The notes beneath the pieces are model-generated. The model was not told where the DNA came from, did not search any database, and saw only the letters and a list, made by a program, of their open reading frames with translations. This document shows, piece after piece, positions 23,986 through 38,400 of a stretch of 64,000 bases of DNA (position 1 is its first letter; every line of letters starts with the position of its first letter). The position numbers and the translations under genes were made by a program. Source of the stretch: Paragordius varius (lineage: Eukaryota > Nematomorpha); the NCBI GenBank assembly GCA_964247055.1, contig OZ176050.1, positions 2,046,001 through 2,110,000 of the forward strand. The letters are read 5' to 3'.

Positions 23986-26900
23986 ATGGAACTGATACGA
24001 GAGTGTCTTTATCAAATATCCATTTCTGGAAATATTGGGATAGAAAAGTCCGCTCTGCTTACAAAGCTTAAATCTAAATATAAATCATTACATCCCAACA
24101 TAGTTATAAAACTTTGGATATCTTTATTACATAATCCCAATATCATTACATATTGCCAAGATGCCAAAGATAAAAATCGTTTAGAATTATATAATTCAAC
24201 CAAACATGAAACTGAAGATGCATTTTTATTTATAGCTCAGCTATTTTGTGGCAATCGTGTCTATAATATATATTTTCACGATTACATTCTTATAAAAAAC
24301 TTTTATCCCATCTTACAGCGTTTAGCCAAACACCCCAATGAAAAATTGCTCTCCAAGTTTTTGCAAGGAAATACAAAATATAAAAGAAAGGCTGAAATGA
24401 GAATTTTAAATTTTTTGCAGGATTTTGGATTCGTTAAAATAAGCTCGGATAAAGATAGAATAATATGTCTTACAAGGTAAATGATAAATTTAATTATATT
24501 TTAGAAATGTTTGTGAACTAACACACCCCAATGAAATCGGTGATTCAACAGAAACTTCTTCACTGAACGAGGAAATGACAGATGATATGGAATGCATTAA
24601 AGATGAAAAAACCTCCCTATTTACCCAGAGACTAGTTTATTTGGATGCACGAATCCCTTTACTCTTTCAAATCATAAAGTTTCCTTTTTTTCCTTTATGA
24701 TACAATCACATATAACTTTTATATCGCTTTAAACCATATTTTGTACAGACCTTTTAACTGCTTTTTGGGAAAAACATCTTTGTCCCTCTCTATGCGAAAA
24801 AAATAAAACTGATTTTATCATTTCAGCTGCCTAAACAATACAGTTGTTTTTTAAACATATTTAAAACAATTTAAAGAAAATATCTTCTGAAATTGGCTTA
24901 ATTCTAAGTTCCATGTAGGGTTATTTATTATTTCTTTTTAAAGTTATTTAAGTATGAACGGAAATTATAAAAAACTTACATCTTTTTTTGGCATTATGCT
25001 CTTTTTTACTATTTTTCATATGTTTTAATTGGAAAACGTTGCGCTTTTCCCACAATTACCCAATTTTAACTAAAAATAGTTAACAATATTTCTTAAAAAT
25101 ATTGGTATTTAAATTCATTTTGTGCCGTCCCGCAATTTTCACAAATGGACGCATGTACCAAAAATTAATTATACGGAATTTTTAACAGTTTTATATTCAC
25201 TAAAACTAATGTTGAATTTGACCGGTCATAAATACATTCATTACCGTGACAAATAAGGCAAATTATAAATGGTGATTTATTTTTATAAAAATGGACAACC
25301 CGCAATGAATTATAGGGATTGTGAAATCTAATATCATATTTATTTATTAAATAGTATACCGGAACAACGTAAAATTAAGATAATGTGTATTAATTAAAAT
25401 TGTTGTGATATTTAAACTTTTTTACAAACACATACATACATTTTATTAGTTATATTTTAAATATAAATGTGCACCACAATTTTAAAAATATGTATTTTAT
25501 TCTACGAATATTATAACACTGTGTCCAAAAAAGAGGGTCATTTTGATTTAACGAAATTTTTTTTTCATGAGATAGCTTATGAAAAGCGTATTCATTTGCC
25601 GCAAAAATTTTTATTTGTTGACAACTTATTTTTTAAAATATTGAGAGAAAATCGAAATCGGGCAAAAAGTGAAAATCAAAGATAATTAATGATAATTCAA
25701 AAAATAATGATGAAATCTGAAATATTATTGTTTATTATCATTTTAGGAGATATTTTCAATATATAAATAGCCTAAAATCATATAGTTAGGGTTTCTATAA
25801 AATCTCAGGTCAAAAGATAGCGTTTTTCTTTTATCACACTTAAAAGACCAAAAAAATTTAATGAAACTATATTAAAATAATTTTTTTTTAATTATTTACT
25901 ACCTAAACTCACTATAAATATCTTAACATTTATATATTCAGGGAAATAAACTTCTATATCAACCAAAAATATTGTTTTTTATTTTTGCATTTTTTTGTCA
26001 TCTGGTTTATGAGTGTATAAAAATTTTTTACTGTTTTTTTTTATTTTGGATTCTTACATGAGTTGAATTATTAAGTATATAATTTATGCAAAATAGTATT
26101 GAAAATTAGTGGAAAACCAACAATTCGTACAAATCCCAATTCAAATATTAATTTGTCATAAAACAGACTTGTTACAGGAAATTGTAAGGATAGTTGGTTT
26201 CCTCTACTTTTAAATCCTATTGCATTAATAATTCCTAATCATGTAAGAATCCAAAATAAAACAGTATAAATTTTTTAAATACTCAAAAACCAGATGAGAA
26301 AATGCATAAATAAAAAACAATATTTTTGGTTTTATTTTGATATAGAAGTTTTTTACCGAATAAAATATGAATGTTAAGATTTTAATAAGTTGTTTAGGTA
26401 GTAAATAATTAGAAAAAATTATTTTAATATAGTTTCATTAAATTTTTTTTGTCTTTTAAGTGTGATAAAAGAAAAACGCTATCTTTTGACCTGAGATTTT
26501 ATAGAAACCCTAACTATATGATTTTAGGTTATTTATATATTGAAAATATCTCCTAAAATGATAATAAACGATAATATTTCAGATTTTATCATTATTTTTT
26601 GAATTATCCTTAAATATCTTTAATTTTCCCTTTTTGCCCGATTTCGATTTTCTCTTAATGTTTCAAAAACTAGATTGTCAACAAATACGATTTTTTGCGG
26701 CAAATGGATACGCTTGTCATAAGCTATCTCATGAAAAAAATTTTCGTTAAATTTTTTTTTGCACACAGTGTAAGAATTCCACGTATAATAACGCACGAAC
26801 ATAAACGCCAAAATCGATTAATATAATAATAATATGATGTAAGAATGCAATGTTGTGTCATATCAACATATCATTTTCTTCCTCCTCTAAAAAACGCCTA

Positions 26901-29900
26901 GGAAGTTTGCGGAAGACTCGATCTGGGTAAAGCCTTCGGGCGTCACTCTGCCCACCATCAGACCTCAGTTGATCGCCGCATGTTTCCTCATCTCTTTCCC
27001 TTCTTCATCACTTACTTCGTGCGTTCGACAAAGGCTCCGTTCTTACTTCAACCGTACCCGGTCGCCATCCTTTCGTTATCTCATTCTTTATAAATATTGG
27101 CTCTGAAGGTGTAAATTCTCTTAACGGTCTCGATGGTGTACCTGCTCTAGGCGCTTCTTTATCTTGCAATTAATTCAACACGGTGTGTTGATGTTCCTCT
27201 TCCAAAACAACGATGCGGGAGTCGTCTTTATTTCATTATGCCACGAGTTTTGATAGGCCAATAATACATTATTTAAAGCCTCTTAACTCTTTATGCCCGT
27301 CATCATCGTAGAACGAAATCTTGATTCCAACGTGTAAATCACTCTTTCCACCAAACTATTTGTCCTTGAGTGATAGGGAGCAGACGTCACATGATTAATG
27401 TTCCAGTTTGTCGTCTTTTCTCTAAAATTGAAAGATTTAAAATAAGTAGCATAATCAGATACTAACATTCTTGGAAAACCATAAGAGGCAAATCATTTCT
27501 CCAATCGTTTCAAAATTACATCAGATGTAATACTGCTAAGTATCTCGAAAGAAAGTACACCACCGAGACCGTTAAAAGAATTTGCACCCTCACAACCAAT
27601 TTTCATAAAGAATGAGATAACGAAAGGATGGCGACCGGGAACGGTCGAAGTAAGAACGGGTCCATCGTCATACGAAGTAAGTGATGAAGAAGGGAAACAT
27701 GCTGATCAACAGAGGTCTGATGGGAGGCAATATCGGCCCTTGTAAGTTCCTGATCTAAAGCCATGTTGACAATGGTGGTTAATGATACCTCCTTCCCATC
27801 ACACTTCACATCTGGGAATCGGGAATAAAGATCCACTTCCAATGATTGCAAGTTTAATCCAGCCACAAAACTGTCTTTAATTCTCTCCTCAACCTCTGTT
27901 TGAAATTCATACTTTTCCGCCACACTCTTGACTCTTTGCAAAAATTCCGTGAATGTTTCTCCATCACATCTCCGCAAACAAGCAAATTCAAACTTTGAGC
28001 GAAGACAGACTTGGCGAAAAATTTGAATTATCCAAGGAGCATCATTAATAGAAATTCTGGAAATATCATTGTTTCGATCTTATTAATTGTTTTAAGACCA
28101 GCTCCAGCCAAAAACAGTACCTTGATATTATCATTATTAGTATAAACATTTTTGAACCTTATTGACATATCTGATATGGGCGGCAAAATCATAAGTGTCA
28201 TTTATCGTATCCTTCAATTGAAATTTTCTCCGTCATCGTCGCCAAATATTAAATAGTATACCGGATTAACGTAAAATTAAGATAATGTGTATTTATTAAA
28301 ATTGTTGTGATATTTATACTTTTTTACAAACACATACATACATTTTAATACTTATATTTTAAACATGAATGTACGTCACAATTATAAGATTATGTCTTTT
28401 ATTCTACGAATATTTATATAAAAATTCCACGAATACTGACACACGAAGGTAAACGCCAAAAGCGATTAATATAATAATAATATGATGTAAGTTAAAAAGA
28501 CAATCATGCAATGTCGTGATATCAACTACATATCACTATTAAATATTATATATACAATACAATATGTTATATTTTATAAAAACACAATATTAGTTGTAGA
28601 CTGCTCTGATTATGAGCACCGATCCTATTTAAATTTAAACCCTAGCTAAGATCATTTTTAGAAATTGAAAAAGCTGATAGATATTTAGGCATCTGAATTT
28701 AATGCATATTTATAATTTATATAGTTACGTTTGTCAAATGGAACGATTTGGTGGTGTTCAATCCATAGATGTTCGAGATCATTTCGGTTTACTCGGGGCT
28801 GAATGGCGAAGTCTGCGAGATTATTTGAACAATAATACCGTAAATCCTTTCAAATGTGTTCAACGGTTTTGGCACAATAAACAAACTGTATATTATCTTC
28901 CAAGTGAGGTCTTAACTAAAAAGTTCCCTGCCAAATTTTGGGATAATTGTAACAATGTGATGGTACCAGGGTGTGGATTACAATTTAATTTTACGAATAA
29001 TGATGATGTTAATAATAATTCGGATTGCGATTTAAGCTTACATAATAATTCTGAGATTGTTGACACGTCAAAAGAGATTTGTGGAAATGCGATAAACGAA
29101 ATGGATTCAATGATGAGAGCAAGCACTTCTAAAACATTAATTCTTAATAAAGATAATGGAGCGGAAAACAGCCTTACCACACCAACAAAGAAAATAGAGT
29201 AATTTTATATGATTTTTTTTATCGATTTCCATATCACATATCATTTTAACCAATATTTTGCCTTTTATATGTAATAAAAGAGTGATTTTTATAAATGATA
29301 GACTATCTCAAGACTTAACTCACGAAACGAATACCAATTTACACGCTCAAATCGAATCATTTTACCATGATTTACAACGCATGAAGGATCATTTAAATAA
29401 AGTTAATGAGTCCAATTCCATGTTGAAATTGAATGATACTTTCCTGGCTTACGGTGTCAAAGAATGGTCTCAGGTCGCAAACATTGACCATCTCATGTAC
29501 TTGTATTATTCTGTTAAAGATAATCAGTAAGTGAATCATCATATTTGCCCTTTAAAAATTAAGTTTTTAAGGCATTTACACATATATATTCATAGATATC
29601 AGAGTCAAACAGTGTTGATTGATACATTCTTGGCTCATAAATACACGATAACTAGGCTTAAAATTGAATCTTTTTCCCGGGATTCTGCGTTTCGCAATCT
29701 TAAATCCAACAAAATTAGACAGATGGACAAAAAAAGTTTTAGCATGAACAAAAGGCGCAAAACAGAAGAATATGATCAATCTTCACCCCTTAATATGGGC
29801 TCTGATACAGGCAGTCCTTTATCTGCCATAAAAAACCAAATTAATTTTAAACAACTTTGTATAGATCAGTATGCACGACGAAACGTGGAAGATATGTTAA

Positions 29901-30412
29901 ATATTTTACACCATCAATGTGGTGTATTGCGAAAATTTGTTATCTTTTACACTTACCATAATGCCTCATTTTATGATCCCAAAGGTTTTGATCCCGCTAA
30001 CTTACCTACCCGAAATCAATTATTACCGTTGGTAAATAAGATTTTTTGTGAATGAAAAATTAGTTAATTTTAGGTTAAGGAAAAATTATCTATTTTAATT
30101 ATTTTGCTATTTTTTAGGGCAAAGCTATGTATTACACATTGTGGGATCAACCCATTAGCTATACGCAAAAACTTATTTCACAAAAACGGGGTTTGATGGG
30201 CACCTTCTTAACTTTCCCCATAAATCATAATTACGATTTACTGGATACCGTAAGAACTAATTATCATTTATCGAGTTAAAATATTTATTTTATTACATGT
30301 GAAATGGATAAAGATACATTGTTGTTTTTCATTAAATATTGCCAGATATTCATTGTAAAATGCAATTTATAAAGCTCGGAGTTAGAGTATGGGTCTCTTG
30401 TAATTGCTATCT

Positions 30413-30461
<49 letters not shown>

Positions 30462-33400
30462 AAAACTAGCAATATATAATACTTATTATATATAAATATA
30501 TTCATACTTTGATACATCATAGAAATGTGTTACAGACAAGGATGCAATGAAATACGATACATTTTGTATGTTTTATGTCAAAGTATTATCCACCAATTAC
30601 GTCCCATTATCTGGTTTATTTTTTTGTTTAAAACATTAACGGTGTGAATTAAGGGTCAAAATAATTAAATTGTTAGATTGACGGTCAGACCTTAATTGTT
30701 CATTCTTTGATTAATCAGAAAAACTGTAATAACACTTATATTATGAGTAACAACTTTGTTGAGTTTATAGCCTTTTTTACAACATATATAATAAATTACC
30801 AAGTAGCCAATTTTATTCAGATCATTTATATAATGCATATGTTTATAACATCAAATGATATGTTGAAAACTGGAATGAGTTAACAAAATCAAAAATTTAT
30901 AGCATATGTTGGTTCAAAAAATTCTCTATGCTTTAATAGTCTTTAAAATAGGATTATTGGTTTAAATGTAATTTAAAAATAGAATTATATGGAAGTTTAT
31001 TATGATTATATAATATAACCAATTATCCATTTAAATAATAAATTTAGTCAACATAGTTTCAGTAAAATTCATAGTTTCGTTAATTCAATAATTAATAGAG
31101 GGGCGCTTTATATAACAATACCTTTTCTATTACAATTTTGATTCCCTTTATATCAATATTTCCAGAATTTTATGTAATATCACTTGTAATGTAGAGCCCA
31201 TTGGTGGAATATTTCCGTTACCACGTTTACAGCGAATAAAACTTTTACATCAATATCTCCTTTACCTAGTTTGTTGTATGAAACAGTTTTCAGATTCTTC
31301 AAGAAAAGACAAAAAAGTAATCAAATATCCTGCACTCAAACCCTTTGCCTTTTTTGATGTAGGCCAGGAGCCTACAGTTTATTACAATAATAGCCATGAA
31401 ATTAACCCAAATTCGGGACATTACAATCCCAAATATTTGTTTGAATGGAGACGTTATATACCCTCCAATTTTGGCACCGAAAATGATTATTTACATCAAA
31501 AAGGGGAGCTTAGTAATGGTACTACAATAATTCTGTTATTAATAACATTTTTTACATAGTTAAAGCTAAAAAGCGTAATATTAAAAAGTTAAAATTTAAG
31601 TTTGATATAAAGATCGCAATATAGAGTAAAGAAATTTTGAAATAAAGTCAACTATATTTTTAACTTTGTATCGTTTTGTAATACTCTTATTTTTATGATT
31701 AATGTTGGGTAAGATATTTTTTTTATGAATTTACCCCATGTTACTCTAATTATACCACACAGAATTTGTGATGCCTATCCTAACAACCGATCAAATTTTT
31801 CAATACATGCCTCTCAGTGTTTACGTCAAAGCTTTCTATATCAATTGGGAGATTCCTGGGATTCAAAAATTTCTGAGTCATAAGCATTTAAAGCATATCC
31901 CTATAGGATACTGTGATTTAGAGATGCAAAAATTAGTATTATTTTAACCTTATATTTAGCTTTAAAATTTTCAGTAAATATATTTTAGACAGGACTATAT
32001 TTTATATAAAAAATTTGTTTTGTTCCATGATTATTATATAACCTTTAATATTTTTCCAGATCACATTTCTATTAATTCACGGTTTTCTAAATATGGGTTT
32101 ATAAAATACGGTGACTTATTATGCTTTATCTTGTTTCATTTTATTTTAGATATTTAATAAAGAAAAGTTACTTTTGTCCATCAGAAGAATGGCTAGAGTT
32201 TTAAGTGCCTTTAACCTTGCCACAATCCTTCAAACTAGTGTTCATAAGGTAATTCTGTTTTTTTCATGGAGCTATAAAACGAATGTGTGAATATATTATA
32301 AAGTATCGCCCATAAAACTACAATTGTTTTCAATATCCGCATTACGACCCTTTAAAATTGTAATTAAAATGGATTATTTATATTAATATTAAAATTTTTC
32401 AGTTATTTTTTCACAAATATGTTTAATTAATTATTTTAGGCCTTTTCGACTACCCACAAACTAATAAAAGTCTAGAATGATTTATTAAATTTTAAGTAGT
32501 GTCTTTCTATTTAAAAATCAAAAAAATGTAATATTATCAGCATGAGCTCATTAGTTTGCAAGCTTTAAAAAGTTTAGTTATCATAGATTTTTTATCCATT
32601 TTTTAGCTTTACCTATTACTCTATCCATGTACTACGCTTAAAACTACCACAAAAAATTTGGAACGCATCAAGGATTGGAAAACGTATAAAAGTACCTTAT
32701 TAATGCAAGAGGATGGCGAACATCACCCAGGAAATAGCGATAAACACAATGATATTATTATCACTAATCATGAAAAAGATAATTATGTATACTTGCATTA
32801 CACTTTTTTTGATTATAAACATCAAAACATAGCACCAAAAACTTTAATTGAACATAACATTTCTCCACATACTTCTTTGCTTACGAATCCCGAACACGCA
32901 CTTAAGAATTGTCAAACGTTTTGGCTTCAATTTCGACGTCTTTCTTCATCCCATCTAATTAAAAGTTAAATATTTATTTATTTTTAAATTGGTCAATCTT
33001 TTCCAATTTTTTATGCTATAGAATATGCTCTATCCATAAATTTTAGGATGATAGAAAACTAAATTAATTTTTTTCATTAGAATTTGCCATTATATAAGTT
33101 TAAGTTTTTCGTGTTTTAATAAAAAGCGTTTGATTATCGATATGGTATAGGTCTAAAAAGATTTAATATCAATTAACTTAAGTTTCCTTATATTAGCAAC
33201 ACCAATTACTTTATCCCAAAACAAAATTCAACATTCCAAAATAAAATCGATTGATGTGATTACCAGCACATTTTTATCAAACACGTCCACGTTATCCAAT
33301 ATAACCATTGCCAATTTCGATCAAATTGATCCCGTTAATGAACAAATTGCACAAAAATGTGCAGTTATTGGGACGCGGATCCCTCCCTCTAAAAGCTCTG

Positions 33401-35459
33401 TCTTAAATTGTCACAAATTTGTCACTCATGAATATTGTAATTCCTTTTTTACATGCTTTTAACTTAAATCAAATATTGTAACAGTTTTTTGGTTTTCAAT
33501 AAATTTAGAGAAATAGAGCATATAGATGAAAATTTGACTTAGCTGATTGTGGTCGATATGTAAAGTTAACTTTAATAATGCACCATATCTTTAATTGTTT
33601 TTGTAAATCAACAAATTAACCCTAATGTTTGTGTACGCTATGCACGGACATTTGGTATTTAACGTGTAAATGGGCAACGTGTTAATATATTGTTTCATAA
33701 TAATCAATAAGAGCTTAGTTTATTATTAATCTCTATTGCAAAAAGCGGTAATATATTTTAACCCATTTTTTGCCTTTATTATCCAATAGGTAAAATCGCT
33801 TCAAATGCTCCCTCTCCTAACTTTAATAACAATAATGATAATAAAGATAATAATAATAATATGACAATTAAAAATGAATGCCTCAACGGTGATTTATTTA
33901 ATGATAGTGTAATTCAAACACGATTGGATACACATCTTTTTCCACATTTGCCTTTTATTTCTATATCCCCATTTCCGCAATGTTATTTACCTCATGGGGA
34001 TGGCTTAGGTTCGGCCGGTTTTGATTCTTGTTTTGCTTTTCTCTCGCGAGACGTTTTATGGGTATCAAAACAGAAAAATCAAGACAAAAATATGGTAAAT
34101 TACGATTTTTATAATGAGAGAAAAATCCAAATACATTTTATATAAAAAAACACCATATTTTTTTAGACCTTCGATCGTTTATGGGGGCAAATATATAAAG
34201 AACAGAGATTATTTGATAACTCATTCACAAATTTTTAAACATGTTACACTTGTAAACATATAGCTTGCATTAAAATACAAGGAATAAAAAAATATGGGTG
34301 ACAGAAAATGTTTGCTTTTATTAATATTTTGTCTTAAAACTAAATATTACTGTCAAAAGGACAATAAATCCAATGCCATTATTTCTGATGGCAAAAAAGG
34401 GAAGCACTCAAGGAAACAAGGAAATAAACAACGCAAAAAGCTTACGTTAACCAACAATTCGTTTAAACATAGAAGCCCTCCTTCCATGCATATGACACAG
34501 GAAATTGAAGGTTTGATTAATATATTTTTTAAGTCTCAAAGTATGATCTTTTTCATATTTATTTTTTAACAAACAGGATTCAAAAAAGATAAAAATATGA
34601 CTGCCCAAGAAATGTTAACAAATTATCAGGTATGTTACTTTGTTTTATTATCTTTTAAATGAAAATATAACCCTAAATTTATTTATTTTAGGCTAAAATA
34701 CGTGGCCTTCAATTTTTGCGAGATAAGGGTCTTTCCTTAAGCCAATTGCTTAAACTCATAATCAACATGTCCATCGCAATTGAGGAATGTTTCAATTTGC
34801 ACTACATTGTGCGTCATGATAATTATCAAATGTCTATAAGTTAGTCGAAACTTTCTTTTTCATACCAAAAATTTTTTTGGGACAAAATACTGATTTTTGT
34901 TTTCTTTGCTACAAATAGAACATAATGCAATCATCTTTCAATACCTCAATGCGTTAAGAACAGGGTTAGGTCTCCCAACATATCACGATTTTTTTGATAT
35001 TTTTGCCGTACTAAAACGTCACCAAGGCAGTACAAAAGATCACGAACAGACATCAGCAAACTCTCATAATAAACAACCTCTCTTGAATTCCATACGCTCC
35101 ATGTCAATGCAAAATGGTTTGAGTGTTGGGAAATCCAACAAAGAAATTAGAAAAATTAAAACAATGTTTAACAATCCAATCACAAAACTGTTACAAAGCA
35201 ATGAAAATAAACATAACAACACTGAGAATGCAACTCCAAATTTAGAAGGAGAAACAATGGAAAGCGAATTAAAAAATACTAGCGTAGCTACTCTCTATGC
35301 ATCAACATTTGAAGGTTTAAATTTTGATAGAATATCTTTTTTGATATTTTTCAACGATCTGGCTTTTCGGGTAAAAATTACCTTTTCATTCAATCTGTAG
35401 GTTAATTGATTTTTTGGTAATAATCTTTATATAATATAACTCCCTAAATATAATATAAT

Positions 35460-35492
<33 letters not shown>

Positions 35493-38400
35493 CAAATGTT
35501 GATTTTTATCATTATACATACATACATACTACCCCTTTTCTGTTTTTAAACTCTAATTTGATCATCTTGATTTCTTATTATGGAATATAGTTTTGGTTTT
35601 TAAAGTTTGTATTTTGTTTCATTTTGTTTTTTATATTTTAAACCCAATCCAAAGTTTTAATTCCTATTATTGTTTAAATTACGATTCAACAATGTTTATG
35701 CATTTTTTACTTTTACCTTTAAAGAATTAATTGAGCTAAAAGAAGGCTGTTTATACTGTATACAACTGCCATTATTTCATTATTAGGTAATGTTAGTGAT
35801 CATATATACCTCCGTAATGAGCAGGAATCCACTTGTATTCTAATGTTTTACAATACATTTTGCAAATGTATGTCTAAAATGCGAAAAATGGTATTATATT
35901 TTAGATTTTAGATTTAAACACATATTTTTGGCTCATTAAATTTATATGCGTATTTTTTTTCAATTAGTATCGAAAATCGTTTTACGGCACCGCCTATGAA
36001 CCGATGGAAAACAAAGAATCTCTTAATTTTATTAATTTTTGCAAACATTATTTGAACAGTTATTATAATTTACCGGCAATATTCAATGCAACTCTTCAAA
36101 ACTATGAAATGGAGGTATGTCAGATTTGAAATTTATTATTTTTTTAATAAAAGCAATATCTAAATTACTTATAATTACCCTAAAAAAGCGCCATAGCCAT
36201 TTCTCGCTTGCTAATTATTGTACATTTTATATTTAAGATCTACCTTATTCTTCAAAAATAGTAAATTGATTAATTTTAAGTTTAGTTAAAAGGGCGATTA
36301 TTTGGATGCATATATAAGCCTGTGTTTTACCTACAATCAAGCGATATTATTTATTACCATATACATGTAAAAATAATTAGAGTTAAATTTATATAGTTAT
36401 TATTTAAGACTATAAAAAATTTATGATAGATTAACGATATATGTAATGAAATTTATTATTATTAGACTTATCTCTATACTCTTAATCTACTCTGTGAACG
36501 TTTTGCTATGGGAATTTGTCCTTCATTAGAAAAATTAAATATAACGCAGGAAACTCAAACGCTTATTTCCCAAGTTTTTAAATCAAATGAAAAACACATG
36601 AACGAAGATAAGGATAATTTATTGCTAAATGTTAATGATTGTGAGGATATCACGACTAATTCATCATCTACTAAGCTCTGTCCTGCTTCAGTCTTTAACA
36701 TTTTGGTAAATTTTTTATTGCCTTATAATTTATATGTACAATTTGATTGTAAAGTCAAATTTTAATATTTTACCCTTAAATTTTTAAAATAATAAGTTTA
36801 ATATTAGCTGACAATCTTTTTGTGTTTAATTTAAAACGTGTGTTCATATTAAAATAGACTATATTTAAGTTTTTTTCCTATATAAATATATATGTTTATT
36901 AGGATTCCAGCGCCGAAAATGTGACTTATGTTAACATTTTATTGGCCCGTAGTATGTTTTGTAGTTTATATTTGGCCAAAACCACAAAGTCACCAAAAAC
37001 AAAAAGTTTAGATCTCATGTATCGACACAACCCAAAAAACAAACTTAGACCAATTCAACTAAAACCTTTTGCGTAATTTAATTCTAGCATAAGAATAAAA
37101 TTCAATCTTTTATAAATAAAAATATTAATCCAAATAAAATTACTTTCTGTAACAATTATTGGGCATAAAAAAATTGAAAACAAATGTTTTTATGGTAGTT
37201 TTTTAATGGTTATATTTTCATTTGTTTGGATTTTTCCAGCATTTTTAATTTCAAAAAACCTTTATTCTACCCATAAATATTCCATTTGTTTTTGCTTTTT
37301 TTAAAGATACAGTATATTCTTATAATCACATTTTTGCATATTCTTACTTTGATCTATATTTCTTTAGTTATAATTTAGTCTTTTAATCATAGTAACAAAT
37401 ATAAAGATACTTTCCACATTCTTTACAACAAATGCCTTATATCTCAATGGCCTTTGAGGTCAGACGGTGGAAGATCGGTTTTTCATCAGATAGAGAGCGT
37501 ATTATCCCTTATATTTAGCAAACATATACCAACCACTGTATTCAATGCCAAAAGTTATATTTATATATATTAATTTTATTTTTTACCATTCGGTTTTTAA
37601 CTCTTTATTTGGATCTTTTTTTATTTAAGAAAACCTTTCATTTTTGATATAAACAAATACATATAATTTATGGACAAGAACCAATTAAATATTTCTAAGA
37701 AACAACTCACATATGGAATAATATCGTCTTATTTCTTATTTAACTGAAAATTTAGGTTGTTTCTCTAATTATGGGTTAATATATATATATATTAGGCTAA
37801 TTTACAAAGTTTTTTATATTAAAGCTTTTTTATGTTTCTGTACCTTGTTAACACAGAATAGAATTATTTTATTAAAAAAAAAATGTTATAATTTAGTATT
37901 TGATGAAATTGTTTAAATATTTCAACGTAATAAATAACGTTTTTTTAGAAGTTTAATTTAAGAGAAACAGTATAATATATTAAAATATATAAACGGTAAT
38001 CGATAAAATAGAAAAGCCAGGCTTAATTAAGTAATACCCTTGCTAATAGGCATCATTATTATCGAGAAATAATTTTTTTTTAAGTTAATTTTTATGTTTT
38101 ATTTCTACTATACAGATGAACATATCCCAAAATTTTTCAAAACTGGACAAGGCATGCAAAAACTTTTGTCTCTCGATACAGATGTTTGGCCTACTAACCG
38201 AATAATAGAACCTATATATGGTAAAGTTATTTAAATTAGATATAAAGAGAAAACATATAAAATCATATTAATTTCGTATATAACTTAGAGATTTGGATTG
38301 CTAATTGAAATAATTTAATTGCCTGATTGTAATAAGTACAGGTTATATGGAGAGAAAAAATGATGGATTAAAAATTATATTAAATAATTTTTTGTTTTAT

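Larger units (their letters stand above)
24679..28724 (+). other. GTF3C1: Large GTF3C1 intron 2, filled by nested transposons
   Basis: About 4.05 kb. The donor AA|GTTTCC is weak. The acceptor is either 28,724 (TATATAG) or 28,688 (ATATTTAG); both give the needed phase. Inside are the fossil LTR element and the palindromic MITE described separately. Without these the intron would be under 1 kb. Confidence 0.6.

Noticed and set aside
37400-37520. Extra GTF3C1 exon or RNA gene
   Set aside because: Slightly less AT-rich, but with no consistent frame, splice sites or fold. The missing exon between 37,070 and 38,116 could not be placed.
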